Positions 51,139-62,108 of a stretch of 64,000 nt of DNA are shown piece by piece (within the stretch, counting starts at the first letter, position 1; every line of letters begins with the position of its first letter). Under the pieces are notes generated by a model. That model was given only the letters and a program-made list of their open reading frames with translations, did no database searches and had not been told where the DNA came from. The stretch is from Porites lobata (Eukaryota > Cnidaria > Anthozoa > Scleractinia > Poritidae). The stretch spans positions 3,352,154 to 3,416,153 of the forward strand of contig CALNXK010000041.1 of assembly GCA_942486035.1 (NCBI GenBank), given 5' to 3'. A program made the translations under genes and the position numbers.

Positions 51139-51212
51139 GTCTCTTGTCGCTCAATGGTAGAGCATCTGGACTAGCAACCAGAAGGTCATAGGTTCGACTC
51201 CTGATGGTCAGC
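51139..51212 (+). mobile_element. tRNA-like sequence, probable SINE head
   Basis: GTCGCTCAATGGTAGAGC (A box) and GGTTCGACTCC (B box) are well kept, and the anticodon stem TCTGG/CCAGA pairs perfectly, but its loop has 8 bases and the acceptor ends do not pair. A functional tRNA is therefore unlikely; a tRNA-derived SINE is the better reading. Confidence 0.5.
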
Positions 51213-51753
51213 GGTCAGCGATCAGCGATGATGATGGACTCGTCTTTTGAAGCTGGCTAGTTTAGTGTTATTTACGGCCTTTTTTGTATGTTTAAATAGG
51301 TTAGTTTTTCGTGTAAGAATTCCTGTTGTTCAAAAAGGTACTAAAAAAATGTTATCTTGCTCAATTCTGACTTGTGCGTGTGTGTTTTAATGAATAACAA
51401 AGCTGTAATAGAATAAAGTCAATCTTGTTAAAGGGCCATTATTAGTTTTACTATAATGTGCCCTTCTCTATTCTAAATTTTTCTTTCTAACATTATGTAC
51501 ACGTAGTTTAATCAACTTTCTACTAATTAATATTGTACAACTGATGTATTATTTATAGAATGGAGTAAATAAAAATACAAAATACAAATACCCCCGTTGG
51601 GAAAACTAAAAATTTTTAACCGCCTGTGCCACTAACTGAAATAAATGTTTGTCATAAACAGAAAAAGGCTGCATGCAGAGTGAGCGACAGCTTGCAGTTT
51701 ACTGATGATATTACAATCTAAATTAAGAGTTATTACCCACCTAATTCACAGTA

Positions 51754-54552
51754 GTAGTATACTATGTTGAAATTTAACCGTTTTGGTGCGTTCCCTTTCC
51801 GTTCCGTGTGCGTTCCCTTAATTAATAGGCATATGGGTCGAGTCAATGACGTCACCCATTGTTATAACCTAGGGAAAAAGTGGATTCCCTTTATTAATAT
51901 GTATAAGTGTCTTCCTCCATATATAATGAAGTGGATAGGTTTACTAATGAGCGTCACTCTACTACAATAGGAACAATAGGCTTGCCTAGACTTGCCCGTG
52001 AAGTAACTTGAGCTCGGTTTTCGGACAGTCTATTAAAGGAAAATAGGAATAAGAGAAGCGATCACCTAGCAACGCGAGAAACGGCTTCCCATATCTTATT
52101 TAGCGCTAAAACTCAGATATATAAACAAAACACATGTGCACAAAGTGGAGTTGAAAAGTCTTTATTTCCGTTTAGTTTATGTCTTCTTATTGAGCTCTAA
52201 AAGTCGGATACATATAAACAAAATACACAAAGTAGAACTGAAAACTCCATTTCAATTTTGTCTGACGTTTTCTCCGTTCTATCTCGAGGAAATGAAAAAC
52301 TATTAAAGTCTTGTAATTTCACGCACGGTTAATCAGTTAATTATGCGAGTTCGCAAGCCCAAAGTTGAATACAAATTAGCTCTACAGGAAAGACCCAAGG
52401 GAGAGAATCTTGACGTATTATTATAAAACAAATAACTTAACAAGGATCAATTAAAACACGCGACTAATAATTGCTAGCAATAAAATCTGACACGAGATAC
52501 CGTTTAAAACAAAAAGAGTCAAATACACAGCGATTTGAAAGAAATCTATTAAAACAGTCAAAGAAAGCAAGTCATGTTTTACTTACCCCTCTCCCTTTTC
52601 AATTTTATATCCCTCCTCAATTTTTTTCTTTTTCTCTTCTCCACAATTTTATTGTTTTCCCTCCTCCTCCTCCTCCTCCTCCTCCTCATTTTTGTTTTCT
52701 CTCCTCCTCCTCCTCATTTTTATTGTTTTCCCTCCTCCTCCTCCTCCTCCTCATTTTTGTTTTCCCTCCTCCTCCTCCTCATTTTTATTGTTTTCCCTCC
52801 TCCTCCTCCTCCTCCTCCTCCTCCTCATTTTTATTGTTTTTCCTTCTCCTCCTCCTCCTCCTCATTTTTGTTTTCCCCCCTCCTCCTCCTCCTCCTCCTC
52901 CTCATTTTTGTTCCCTCCTCCTCCTCCTCCTCCTCCTCATTTTTGTTTTCCCTCCTCCTCCTCCTCATTTTTATTGTTTTCCCTCCTCCTCCTCCTCCTC
53001 CTCATTTTTATTGTTTTCCCTTCTCCTTCTCCTCCTCCTCCTCCTCATTTTTGTTTTCCCTCCTCCTCCTCCTCCTCATTTTTATTGTTTTGCCTCCTCC
53101 TCCTCCTCCTCCTCCTCCTCCTCATTTTTGTTTTCCCTCCTCCTCCTCATTTTGGTTTTGGTACAGTAGGGGTACAGGAGGGGTCCCCTCCTGTACCCCT
53201 CCTGTACCCCTACTGTGCCCTTCCTGTACCCCTCCTGTACCCCTCCTGTACCCCTACTGTACCAAAACCAAAATGAGGAGGAGGAGGGAAAACGAAAATG
53301 AGGAGGAGGAGGAGGAGGAGGGAAAACAATAAAAATGAGGAGGAGGAGGAGGGAAAACAAAAAATGAGGAGGAGGAGGAGGAGGAGGAGGAGGGAACAAA
53401 AATGAGGAGGAGGAGGAGGAGGAGGGGGGAAAACAAAAATGAGGAGGAGGAGGAGGAGAAGGAAAAACAATAAAAAGGAGGAGGAGGAGGAGGAGGAGGA
53501 GGAGGGAAAACAATAAAAATGAGGAGGAGGAGGAGGAGGGAAAACAAAAATGAGGAGGAGGAGGAGGAGGAGGGAAAACAATAAAAATGAGGAGGAGGAG
53601 GAGAGAAAAAAAAAAATGAGGAGGAGGAGGAGGAGGAGGAGGAGGGAAAACAATAAAATTGTGGAGAAGAGAAAAAGAAAAAAATTGAGGAGGGATATAA
53701 AATTGAAAAGGAGAGGGGTAAGTAAAACATGACTTGCTTTCTTTTGACTGTTTTAATAGATTTCTTTCAAATCGCTGTGTATTTGACTCTTTTTGTTTTA
53801 AACGGTATCTCGTGTCAGATTTTATTGCTAGCAATTATTAGTCGCGTGTTTTAATTGATCCTTGTTAAGTTATTTGTTTTATAATAATACGTCAAGATTC
53901 TCTCCCTTGGGTCTTTCCTGTAGAGCTAATTTGTATTCAACTTTGGGCTTGCGAACTCGCATAATTAACTGATTAACCGTGCGTGAAATTACAAGACTTT
54001 AATAGTTTTTCATTTCCTCGAGATAGAACGGAGAAAACGTCAGACAAAATTGAAATAGAGTTTTCAGTTCTACTTTGTGTATTTTGTTTATATGTATCCG
54101 ACTTTTAGAGCTCAATAAGAAGACATAAACTAAACGGAAATAAAGACTTTTCAACTCCACTTTGTGCACATGTGTTTTGTTTATATATCTGAGTTTTAGC
54201 GCTAAATAAGATATGGGAAGCCGTTTCTCGCGTTGCTAGGTGATCGCTTCTCTTATTCCTATTTTCCTTTTAATAGACTGTCCGAAAACCGAGCTCAAGT
54301 TACTTCACGGGCAAGTCTAGGCAAGCCTATTGTTCCTATTGTAGTAGAGTGACGCTCATTAGTAAACCTATCCACTTCATTATATATGGAGGAAGACACT
54401 TATACATATTAATAAAGGGAATCCACTTTTTCCCTAGGTTATAACAATGGGTGACGTCATTGACTCGACCCATATGCCTATTAATTAAGGGAACGCACAC
54501 GGAACGCAAAGGGAACGCACCAAAACGGTTAAATTTCAACATAGTATACTAC
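51754..54552. mobile_element. 2.8-kb foldback transposon with perfect 8-bp target duplication
   Basis: Ends are exact inverted copies (GTAGTATACTATGTTG and its complement), and the two arms, each about 1.3-1.4 kb, are nearly identical throughout, meeting near 53,185-53,245. TCACAGTA is duplicated on both sides (51,746-51,753 and 54,553-54,560). The outer 0.8 kb of each arm is ordinary AT-rich sequence; the inner part is a CTC/GAG array. No transposase is seen; long open frames inside are products of the repeat. Non-autonomous; an 8-base duplication fits hAT-like and related transposases. It sits inside a coding exon of the PAN/EGF gene. Confidence 0.85.
52655..53650. repeat. Interrupted (CTC)n / (GAG)n arrays facing each other
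   Basis: On the left, blocks of 3-9 CTC triplets alternate with the spacer ATTTTTGTTTTCC or ATTTTTATTGTTTTCC; on the right the same pattern appears as its complement. The centre (53,160-53,275) is a short GC-rich minisatellite of TGTACCCCTCC units that is also palindromic. Each arm is a long pyrimidine-rich strand against a purine-rich strand. Open reading frames of 150-250 codons rich in Pro/Ser/Leu or Glu/Arg here are artefacts of the repeat. Confidence 0.85.
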
Positions 54553-54560
54553 TCACAGTA

Positions 54561-55182
54561 AGCGCCACCATAAGACAATGGACAAGAGCAACTCAGATCC
54601 GCCTTGACTTGAAGGAACACACGAACCTCCGTTCATACAAGGATTATTCGTCGCACAAACTGATATATCATGAAATAAACAAATGTTTAATTAAAAAAAG
54701 TGAGAGAACGTCATATGCTGGGGCTAAGTACCAATCAACAAGGACTCTCCCTTACAATTGGACGTATCATCCGCTATATGCGATATGCATATCAGAGATT
54801 TCAACTGTTACATATGCAAGTATGACGCAGGTGAGTTTAAGCTTTTCAGGTCTTCGGGACTAGAATCTGCAAAAAAAACTTTGCTAACGACTGCAAAACC
54901 ATCTCCTTACAACGGTAGGCGACCTTTCGCGGATATTGAGTTTTGCATAACATTTGTTAATTATCAGTCTTGTGTGTATAGGTAAATTGTTTGGTTTTTT
55001 TGTTGTTGTTTTTTTGTTGTTGTTGTTTTCACGTTCTTTATGTTATTTCGGCCATTTTGTCGCGCCTTTTTAATTTAGATCGAATACATAGTCTAATAAG
55101 TTCTCAAATTTAAAACCCAATGAATGACCAGTTTATGTTGGAAATTAAAATCAAATTCAACTGAAAATAATTCTTACATTAC
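54561..55182. other. Partly intronic stretch of the PAN/EGF pseudogene
   Basis: 54,561-54,659 belongs to the second EGF exon; the rest up to the first EGF exon is intron-like. A T-rich tract with TTGTTG repeats lies at about 54,990-55,030. Nothing else was recognised. Confidence 0.5.
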
Positions 55183-56281
55183 CTGTTCCACACCTGTCTC
55201 CAGTGAATCCCTTCGGACATGCGCATACGTAAGTGTCATTTTCAAAGTCCGAGTGGCATCGAGTATAGTCAGGACATGGAAATCTTGAGCAGGGATTCTA
55301 TATTATGAAAAAAAGAAAAAGCCGTTTGTTACTTTTGGTTTCTTAGTTTTCAAGAACTATAAGGTTGACACTTTTTCTTTAAACCGAATGTATACCATGA
55401 TTATGAAAAAAAAAACAGCTCATCCCTATTTGCTGCTAGATTGCTACTGGGCCATTTGCGGACAGGCAAAAAAAAAATTAAAAAGTAAAAAACCGTAAGG
55501 CGAAAGCTGCCTTTTGGACTACCAATCGATTCTTATTTAAACCTCCTTTGTAGCTTTACTCCGTAATGATCAACCACCTTTTGAAGTACGTAGTAGTTGT
55601 CCTCACCCAGTTGACAAACTATATAGATACGGATGCAGTGAAACTGTCTTTCTTATTTAACCGTGTTGTATTGTTATTTTAGTTTGCCGTAATCAGTTTT
55701 TGTCTTATTTTATTACCACAAGTTTGTTTTCATTTTTCCCCTCTCAATTAGAGCGTTTATGCTATTAGCGTTTATGCAATAATAAATGTCTTGTCTTGTC
55801 TTGTCTTCTACCTGTAACTAATTAACTGAGTTTGTATTTACTTTGTATCTGAACTATATGGAATAAAATTGTTGTTGTTGTAGGTATTAAAGTGGCTTAT
55901 TTAACCTTTTAAGTGATAGGAGTGAGATCCGGTAGGTTGATATTAGGATTAACTTATATTTGTATTGCCCGGTGGAGCTCGTACAACTCTTAGAGCTGTA
56001 TTAAGTACCTGTGTTCCACGATAAATAAAGCCCTGTTTTGTAATCCATTCCATCGGTTGTCTGATAGCATCAGAATCCCTCAGCTCGCACACATGATTGC
56101 ACCGAAGTTGTAAGACTCACAGTTAATCTCAAAGTAACACCGTAGCTCACAGACGTCTGCCGACGTCACCTTTGGCGTCCTAATCACGTGGTTTATTAGA
56201 ACCTTGTTGGAAACTGATGGTAGGAATATTTTCTTTATACATGGCACTACGTTTAAAAAAATCATCTCTTAATAAATTTAA

Positions 56282-56903
56282 CCCAGTAAAAATCACGGAT
56301 AAAAACGACGTTTCGACCGATCTTTGGTCATTTTGAAGTAAGTAAAAAAAAAGGTAAAAGAATTAGCATATATATGTGTAAGGTGCTATAGTAAATGTTT
56401 GAAAATGAAAGAAGAATGAAATAAAGCATGCAGAAAAAAACAACAACAACAAAAGAATCCAATTAAAAGAGCAATTTAAAACTTTTGCACGAAGTGAGTC
56501 TGATTGAACATTGAGACTAGTTCTCAGTTCATTAATAACAAACATTTCAAACACCAGGCAGTCAAAGTTGCTTTTATACTTCTTAATGAAGTGTAAAAGC
56601 AAATTTGACTGCCTGGTGTTTGAAATGTTTGTTATTAATGAACTGATACCTAGTCTCGATGTTCAATCAGACTCACTTCGTGCAAAGTTTTTAAATAACT
56701 CTTTTAGTTAGGTACTATTGTTGTTTTTTTTTTTTTCTGCATGCTTTATTTCATTCTTCTTTCATTTTCAAACATTTTTTATAGTTCTTAACATGTTTTT
56801 ACACCTTACACATGTATATGCTAATTCTTTTACCTTTTTTTACTTATTTGAAAATGACCGAAGATCTGTCGAATCTCGTTTTTTATCCGTGATTTTTACT
56901 ATG
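56282..56903. mobile_element. Foldback MITE with TTAA target (piggyBac-like)
   Basis: TTAA stands on both sides (56,278-56,281 and 56,904-56,907). The ends are inverted copies (CCCAGTAAAAATCACGGAT against CATAGTAAAAATCACGGAT after complementing), and the arms of about 300 bases pair through to the centre near 56,580 (TTGACTGCCTGGTGTTTGAA and complement). No coding capacity; open stretches of 60-80 codons on both strands are reflections of each other. It ends 69 bases upstream of the PAN exon. Confidence 0.65.
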
Positions 56904-57166
56904 TTAAGTTTTAGAAAACCCTTACTTATAAGAGTTCTTAATAAATTATACTCTTAATTTTTTAGAAATTTTTATTTTACCTCAGACGACGATGGTTTTC
57001 ATCCTAGAGGACCGACCTTTTTTACATGCTGTTTCGTTTATTTAAAGAAAATGAACGAGTATGGAATATTTCCTAATTTGTTTCTTCATATATTTGATGT
57101 AAGAAATCAAAGCATACAAAAGAAAAATAAAGCAACATCTAGATTGATGTTTCTTATTATGGCCCT

Positions 57167-57210
57167 TTACACGAGAGAAAATAAGCCGCGGCTTATTTTC
57201 TCTCGTGTAA
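57167..57210. repeat. Perfect 44-bp palindrome
   Basis: The sequence TTACACGAGAGAAAATAAGC is followed by CGCG and then its exact complement in reverse, with no spacer and no mismatch. Weaker pairing continues outside (tgcaacacatt at right against similar words at left), so it may be the core of a small foldback element. Confidence 0.85.
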
Positions 57211-58940
57211 TCGGCACTAATGTGTTGCAAAATTCGTTTCTCCTTTTTTTTCCATTCTGCATTGTACAAACATCAATGTTTAATTCAAGGATTTTCAGAT
57301 ATACTTTTCTGTAAACTCACTAGTTAAGTCCCAGAGGAAAAGACTTGCAAAAGGGCAGAAATGATCTAGTTTTCACTTAGAATACTATGAATATAAAAGA
57401 AAATGGAGGAAAAATAATTCACAAGTTGCAGTTTTGACATTAACAAGCTTTTTTCCATAAAGTAATGCATCTCTTGATTTGTCAAATAACTATCTAGTAG
57501 GGACATGACGTTCCTCTAATCAATCTCTGATTTTTTGGTAAAATGGAAGGCAAAACAAGTGTATAATAAACTGCACGCTGACCAATTTTATAGTGACTTT
57601 ATTCCGAGCCAAACATTTTGCAAAACTACTTCCCTTTAGAGGGGCTTTTGTAAGATTGAAAAAAGTAATCTACCTATTGCAATCTGCCTAATTATGCTCT
57701 TTTTCAGGCCATGTACACCAGTGAACTATGAAAACGTCAAATTGCACAGAAAAAAAAAGGTTCGTTATCGCGCCTGGAGTTTCATCTTAACCTTCGGAAG
57801 GCCAAACGAGCATGCTGAATGAATGCCTATGCGTTGACTTCTTATAAAGTTCAATTCATGGAATCGAGTAAAAAACATATCTAACGAAATCATAACCTAC
57901 CTCCTGAAACACCTTTCCAGGATGACACTACTAACAGAACATATGTAAAGAGCTGCAACAACGGCATAGTAATTGAACGAGAATATTACAGAGCACTCGA
58001 CTCCTGGCGAGCGACAACTTTCTAAGATTTTTGCAATCATAACCATTTAAACAACTGGAAGACAATAGTTGGAATATTCAAGTTACATTTACCTTAAAGG
58101 TTATTTTATAAATTATTTAAGGGGCAACTTACACAAAATATTGTTGATAGTTTCTTATAATTTTCCTTTTGAAAAATAGATAGGGTATGAAGGAAACGCC
58201 TCTCCTTTGTGGTTCTCTTGAAATCATTCAATCATATACCTCATGAAGATAGTGCAGCGCGCATGTGCTGAAAATCACATGAATTATTACGAATTTCAAT
58301 TTTAAAGGCAACTATAGATGCGGAGCTCCCTGCAGGTGAGTCATTGATAAAGCGAGCGATCAATTCCCCCAGAGATAGACTGCATGCAAACACCTACTGA
58401 GTTAAAAATTAATATTCTCTCATTGTTAATCATAGCATTTCTTAGCCATCAGATTCCTAGTGAGAAAAAAAGTTTGCAAACACACACATAGAGGATATGT
58501 CAATAAAGAGAAGCCATATGCCATATCATGATACGCTACAACTTCTTACTAAATAAATTTTCTTTTCTTTTTAGTGCATATGTTTACGACTGCTAAAAAT
58601 TTACAGCGCAGTTGTTACCTTTTCAGATAAAACACTTCAAAACGTTCCAGCCGTATAAAAACGAAAAAAGAATCACAAGTGCTATCGTCCTTATTACCTT
58701 TGTAAATATATATCAGACCTAGGCTACAATTGATCCACAACAAAACACCTCTCGTATGTTCCTACACCAGAAGTGACTCAGGAACAAGGTATCGATACAG
58801 CAAAGCAAAAAAAAATCGATTCCTGCCGAAATACGTGAGGCTCTGGGTGGTTTTGTGGCCAGAAACATCGCTCTTCAACCGAACTTTCACGTCCAAACAT
58901 GGCGGCGGTCCTTACCGCAGGTCTAGGCCAGGGTGAAAAG
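57211..58940. other. AT-rich region without recognised genes
   Basis: No domain, repeat family or RNA gene was recognised. An open stretch on the minus strand at 58,040-57,901 starts with ATG and has a hydrophobic run, but its splice phase does not match the PAN exon and it is listed among rejected items. Confidence 0.4.
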
Positions 58941-58941
58941 A

Positions 58942-59222
58942 GCCAGTGCTCGGTCACTTTTTGAACTGCAATTCGGTCTGCACATTTTGCCCTGTTTTTC
59001 TGCTAATCCATGACCTAGAATTGAACCCTGGGCCTCCCAGGAAAAAACCAACAGAAAGGTCAACGTTACTATCGCTCTGTTTAATGTCCGCTCAATGGCT
59101 TCGCGCGAAAAGTTCTACCTGATCAAGTAAACGATTGTTTACGATAACTACGATATGTTCGTCATCTCTGAATCCTGGCTCGACCCTTCCATGACTAATA
59201 ACGACATTTAAATTCCAGGATA
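58942..59222 (+). pseudogene. CR1-like LINE 5' fragment with an intact 2A-like motif
   Basis: The frame from about 58,942 gives a Cys-containing hydrophobic stretch (VCTFCPVFLLIH) and then DLELNPGP at 59,012-59,035, the complete 2A core. One base out of frame it continues as VNVTIALFNVRSMASREKF and, after a stop, MFVISESWLDPSM and IPGYVIF, which is the start of an endonuclease. The layout (hydrophobic leader, 2A, endonuclease) is the same as in the LINE at 40,941. Dead: frameshift and two stops. Confidence 0.7.
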
Positions 59223-59369
59223 TGTCATTTTTTATAATAATAATTATAATAACTGGTCATATGATGATAAAACACTTTATCATATAATAATTGGTCATAA
59301 GATGACTGCAGCTTAAAAGCTAGCCATGCGTGTGTCCGCTAATTTTAGAAAGACGATAGTGGCTTGAGC

Positions 59370-59386
59370 TTATAATAATAATAATA

Positions 59387-59418
<32 letters not shown>

Positions 59419-61030
59419 AATAATAATAATAATAATGAGACATTTACAAAGCGCCTTTTCCCAGGGTCCAAAGGCGCTATTTACAAGTTTTCAACTTTAT
59501 ATAAAAAATTGCCAGTGATCCAGCATCCCTTATATGCTGAGAAAGACTGTTCCAAAGAAGCGGTGCAGCAACAGAAAGAGCATGACGGCCTTAACTTTTT
59601 ATGTTAAAAGCAGGTACGGCTAGCAGATGTTTCTTTGAAGACCTAAGATCCCCTACTGGGTGGTAACTTTGAAGAAGTTCTTAAATATAACCAGGAACAA
59701 GTCCATGGAGAGTCTTGTAAGTAACAGTAAGTATTTTAAATTTAATCCAAAGATCAATAGGGGGAGCCAGTCGAGATTCATAAGAACAAGTGTAGTATCA
59801 CAGAACTTTGGCGAAAGAGTAACAACACGAGCAGCTGCATTCTGCACACGTTGGAGCGGTTTAATCACGTTCTTAGGTAAATCATATAGTAACGAATTAC
59901 AATAGTCAAGCTTTGATGTAACAAGACCTTGAACAAGAAGCTGGGCCGGGCTGCATCAAAGGTGAGATGTTCACGAATGAGCCTAATTTTACGGAGATGA
60001 TAGAATGCCGATTTGCACATTGCTGTCACCGGCCTAAGGAACCATACTCAAAGATTCGACAAAGGGAACTCCAATGTTGCCCGCTCTTGGTGAAGCCGAC
60101 ACTCTCTCATCACAAACATTAATATGTGACAAAGGAGGTCGAGCACGGCGGGTGTAAAGATGATATCACAAGAAGTTCAATTTGTCTTTATTTAATTTTA
60201 GCTTATTCAGAAGCATCCAGGAGTCAATTTCTCGTACACAGGCTTCCAACCTACACTTGCACAATTCCATATCATTAAGGGATGACGTCGCGAATGTTAC
60301 ATCAAGTTGCGAGTCATTCGCATAAAAGTGAAAACTTAGTTCATGCTCACTGGCGATATCACTTAGTGGACAGGCGTACAATGAGTTTAAAAAAGGCCCA
60401 AGAACCGACCCTTGGGGTACGCCAAACTGCAAAACACGACGCTTGGAGGTGGATCCATTGATATTTACAAACTGAGTGCGATCACCCAAATACGATCGAA
60501 ACCATTCCAATACCGTACCACCAATTCCAAATCGACGAGAAAGGCGTGAAAGTAAAATGCAAAGTATCAAATGCCGCGGAAAGATCAAGGAGCCGCAAAA
60601 TCACTGACCTTTTCTGATCTAAGGCAATTGCGATATCATTAAGGACACGGATTAAGGCCATCTCAGTGCGGTGAAGTTTCCTGTAAGCTGACTGATATGA
60701 GACATTGAGACCATTGGCATCTAAATAATCGATGAGCTGCTGAGCAACACATTTAATTTCGCGACCACTTTAGACAGAAAACTCAAGTTCGAAATTGGCC
60801 TAAAATTCTTGAAATCATCAGAGCACAAAGATTGCTTCTTGAGCGGTGGTTTGACGAATGGTTTGACATTTTTAGGCAGGATGCAGGCCCGCAAAAATCT
60901 AGGGAAAGGATTTTTGTTTACATTAGGAATTCATTTAAAGCATCGATCGTCGATAATTTTTCTACAACTACAGACACTAATTCCTAACAACTCTGACTCA
61001 AAGTCCAATGCAGAAAATCGAATATTTTCC
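59370..61030 (-). mobile_element. CR1-like LINE, 5' truncated, inserted into another LINE
   Basis: Minus-strand reverse transcriptase in broken frames: LKKQSLCSDDFKNFRPISN (about 60,840-60,785), YQSAYRKLHRTEMALIRVL, ILRLLDLSAAFDT (about 60,600-60,560), then 60,588-60,166 with FGIGGTVLEWFRSYLGDRTQ, FGVPQGSVLGPF and YANDS in place of YADDS. The C-terminal part is at 59,868-59,653 (LQRVQNAAARVVT, LDWLP). The ATA/ATG triplet tail at 59,370-59,434 is its 3' end. The catalytic pair is damaged (D to N), so it is dead. Confidence 0.75.
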
Positions 61031-61054
61031 ACCATGCTCTGCAGTTAAGGGCCA

Positions 61055-61240
61055 GACTCTGTGTCCGTGTATAGATCCCTGGATGACTTCACTGCCTCTT
61101 TCATGGACTCGTTTATTCTAGGAATGAAAGTTTTAATAACTCGCGACCTAAATGAAGAGGTTTTGCTCGGCTTTTCTTGTTCTTGTCTCTCTCAGCTTGT
61201 TACAAGGACCACTGATACATCGATGACTAATGGATGTGGC
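61055..61240 (+). pseudogene. CR1-like LINE endonuclease fragment, continuation of 58,942-59,222
   Basis: Plus-strand translation gives DFTASFMDSFILGMKVLITRDLNEE and SQLVTRTTDTS, the blocks that follow the IPGY region in CR1-like endonucleases. Together with the fragment at 58,942 it suggests a single element split by the minus-strand LINE between them. Weak and decayed. Confidence 0.45.
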
Positions 61241-61585
61241 GCTTACAACAAGTCCGAAAACGTCGCTATGTTGGCAAAAGTCACACCGAAAAAAAAAACT
61301 TGCTCATAGGGGAGGAAGTGGATACTGAGATCAAGTCTGAACCAAGTACTATTCTCACTCCTAACGCTATGTTCCTCTTTCTTTAGACATACGCTTAGCA
61401 GGGATGTTTTCTCCTCACCTGTAGTTCAATGTTGCATATCATGTATCTCGGCAGCAGTCGTGCAGAAGATTCGGCAATGTTCGACATGAAAATCTGTTCA
61501 AGAGTTATTAAGGTGTAAAGTTATCCTTCCTGAAAGTAGAAGGTAGAAGTTAAACTTGCCAAGCTCCTACATTACTAATTTGATG

Positions 61586-61700
61586 ACTAGCTCACAGTTG
61601 GCTTCGTTAGAGCGCTGCACCAGTATTGCAGAGGTCAACGTTCAAATCCCACCAAGCCTGAATTTTGGGGGGCTTCCTTTTCGCATTTGCATAACTTGCC
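61586..61700 (+). mobile_element. tRNA-derived SINE
   Basis: A box CTAGCTCACAGTTGG...TTAGAGCGC and B box GTTCAAATCCC, followed by AAGCCTGAATTTTGGGGGGC and CTTTTCGCATTTGCATAAC, a body type common in anthozoan tRNA SINEs as far as I recall. The end is not sharply defined. Confidence 0.55.
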
Positions 61701-62108
61701 TATTTACCTGGGATGATCCTCTCTGCATTTATGTCATGCATTACTGTTAGACATTACCTTGACGTCTGTGAGTGATCTTAATGCCATCATCCTACAATTA
61801 TTTCTCTTTCACCGGCCACGACTTGTAGTACCCAGGCCACTAGCCCTTCCTAGCTGGCACCATACTGCAAATCAAGATGGTACTAGTCTTTGATTAAGTA
61901 GGATCATAGTGAGATGAGACGAACGCTCTGCGCTAATCTCGTCCAATACCACCTGTTGATACTATGCTCCGCCTTCCCATCTGGAGTGTCGAACAAAATA
62001 GACTAGGTGTGCTCCACTATTTTGACAGAGAAAATCTTTATATGTAGGTGAGCAGCAAAATGATGGATAAGAGTTCCTCAGTACTGGTCGAAACAGATAA
62101 AACGCCAC

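Larger units (their letters stand above)
50152..56213 (-). pseudogene. Broken extracellular-type gene: PAN - EGF - EGF - PHR-like
   Basis: Four minus-strand exons. PAN/apple: 56213-56009 (NKVLINHVIRTPKVTSADVC, CESYNFG, then NHVCELRDSD after a one-base loss). EGF 1: 55297-55183 with six Cys in the spacing C4C5C10C1C8C. EGF 2: 54659-54553 plus 51745-51741, six Cys spacing recoverable (NNPCMNGGSC, CSCPLSYGGAYC) but with one extra base and split by the 2.8-kb foldback element. PHR-like C-terminal: 50543-50152 (VFFDQPYGLKAGQDY, STVDEGRVPALLL, stop). Phases PAN to EGF 1 and EGF 1 to EGF 2 to PHR agree once the two single-base changes are discounted. The N-terminal exon was not found. Family knowledge suggests a secreted or membrane adhesion-type protein; this copy should not make one. 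Confidence 0.7.

Noticed and set aside
51139..51212. A functional tRNA gene
   Set aside because: A and B boxes are good, but the anticodon loop has 8 bases and the acceptor arms do not pair.
51764..51970. A 68-codon frame (MLKFNRFGAFPF...), identical on the other strand at 54,542-54,336
   Set aside because: It lies in the arms of the foldback element; duplication of the frame follows from the palindrome and no domain is recognisable.
52471..53834. Long open frames of 150-250 codons rich in Pro, Ser and Leu on both strands
   Set aside because: They are translations of the CTC/GAG array and mirror each other across the palindrome; there is no start context, domain or splice signal.
57901..58040. 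Possible first exon of the PAN/EGF gene: ATG, then a hydrophobic run (YYAVVAALYICSVSSVIL), ending at a GTAGGT donor
   Set aside because: The donor is phase 2 but the PAN exon needs phase 1 from its likely acceptor; other acceptors tried do not fix it. The gene is decayed, so it cannot be excluded, but it is unsupported.
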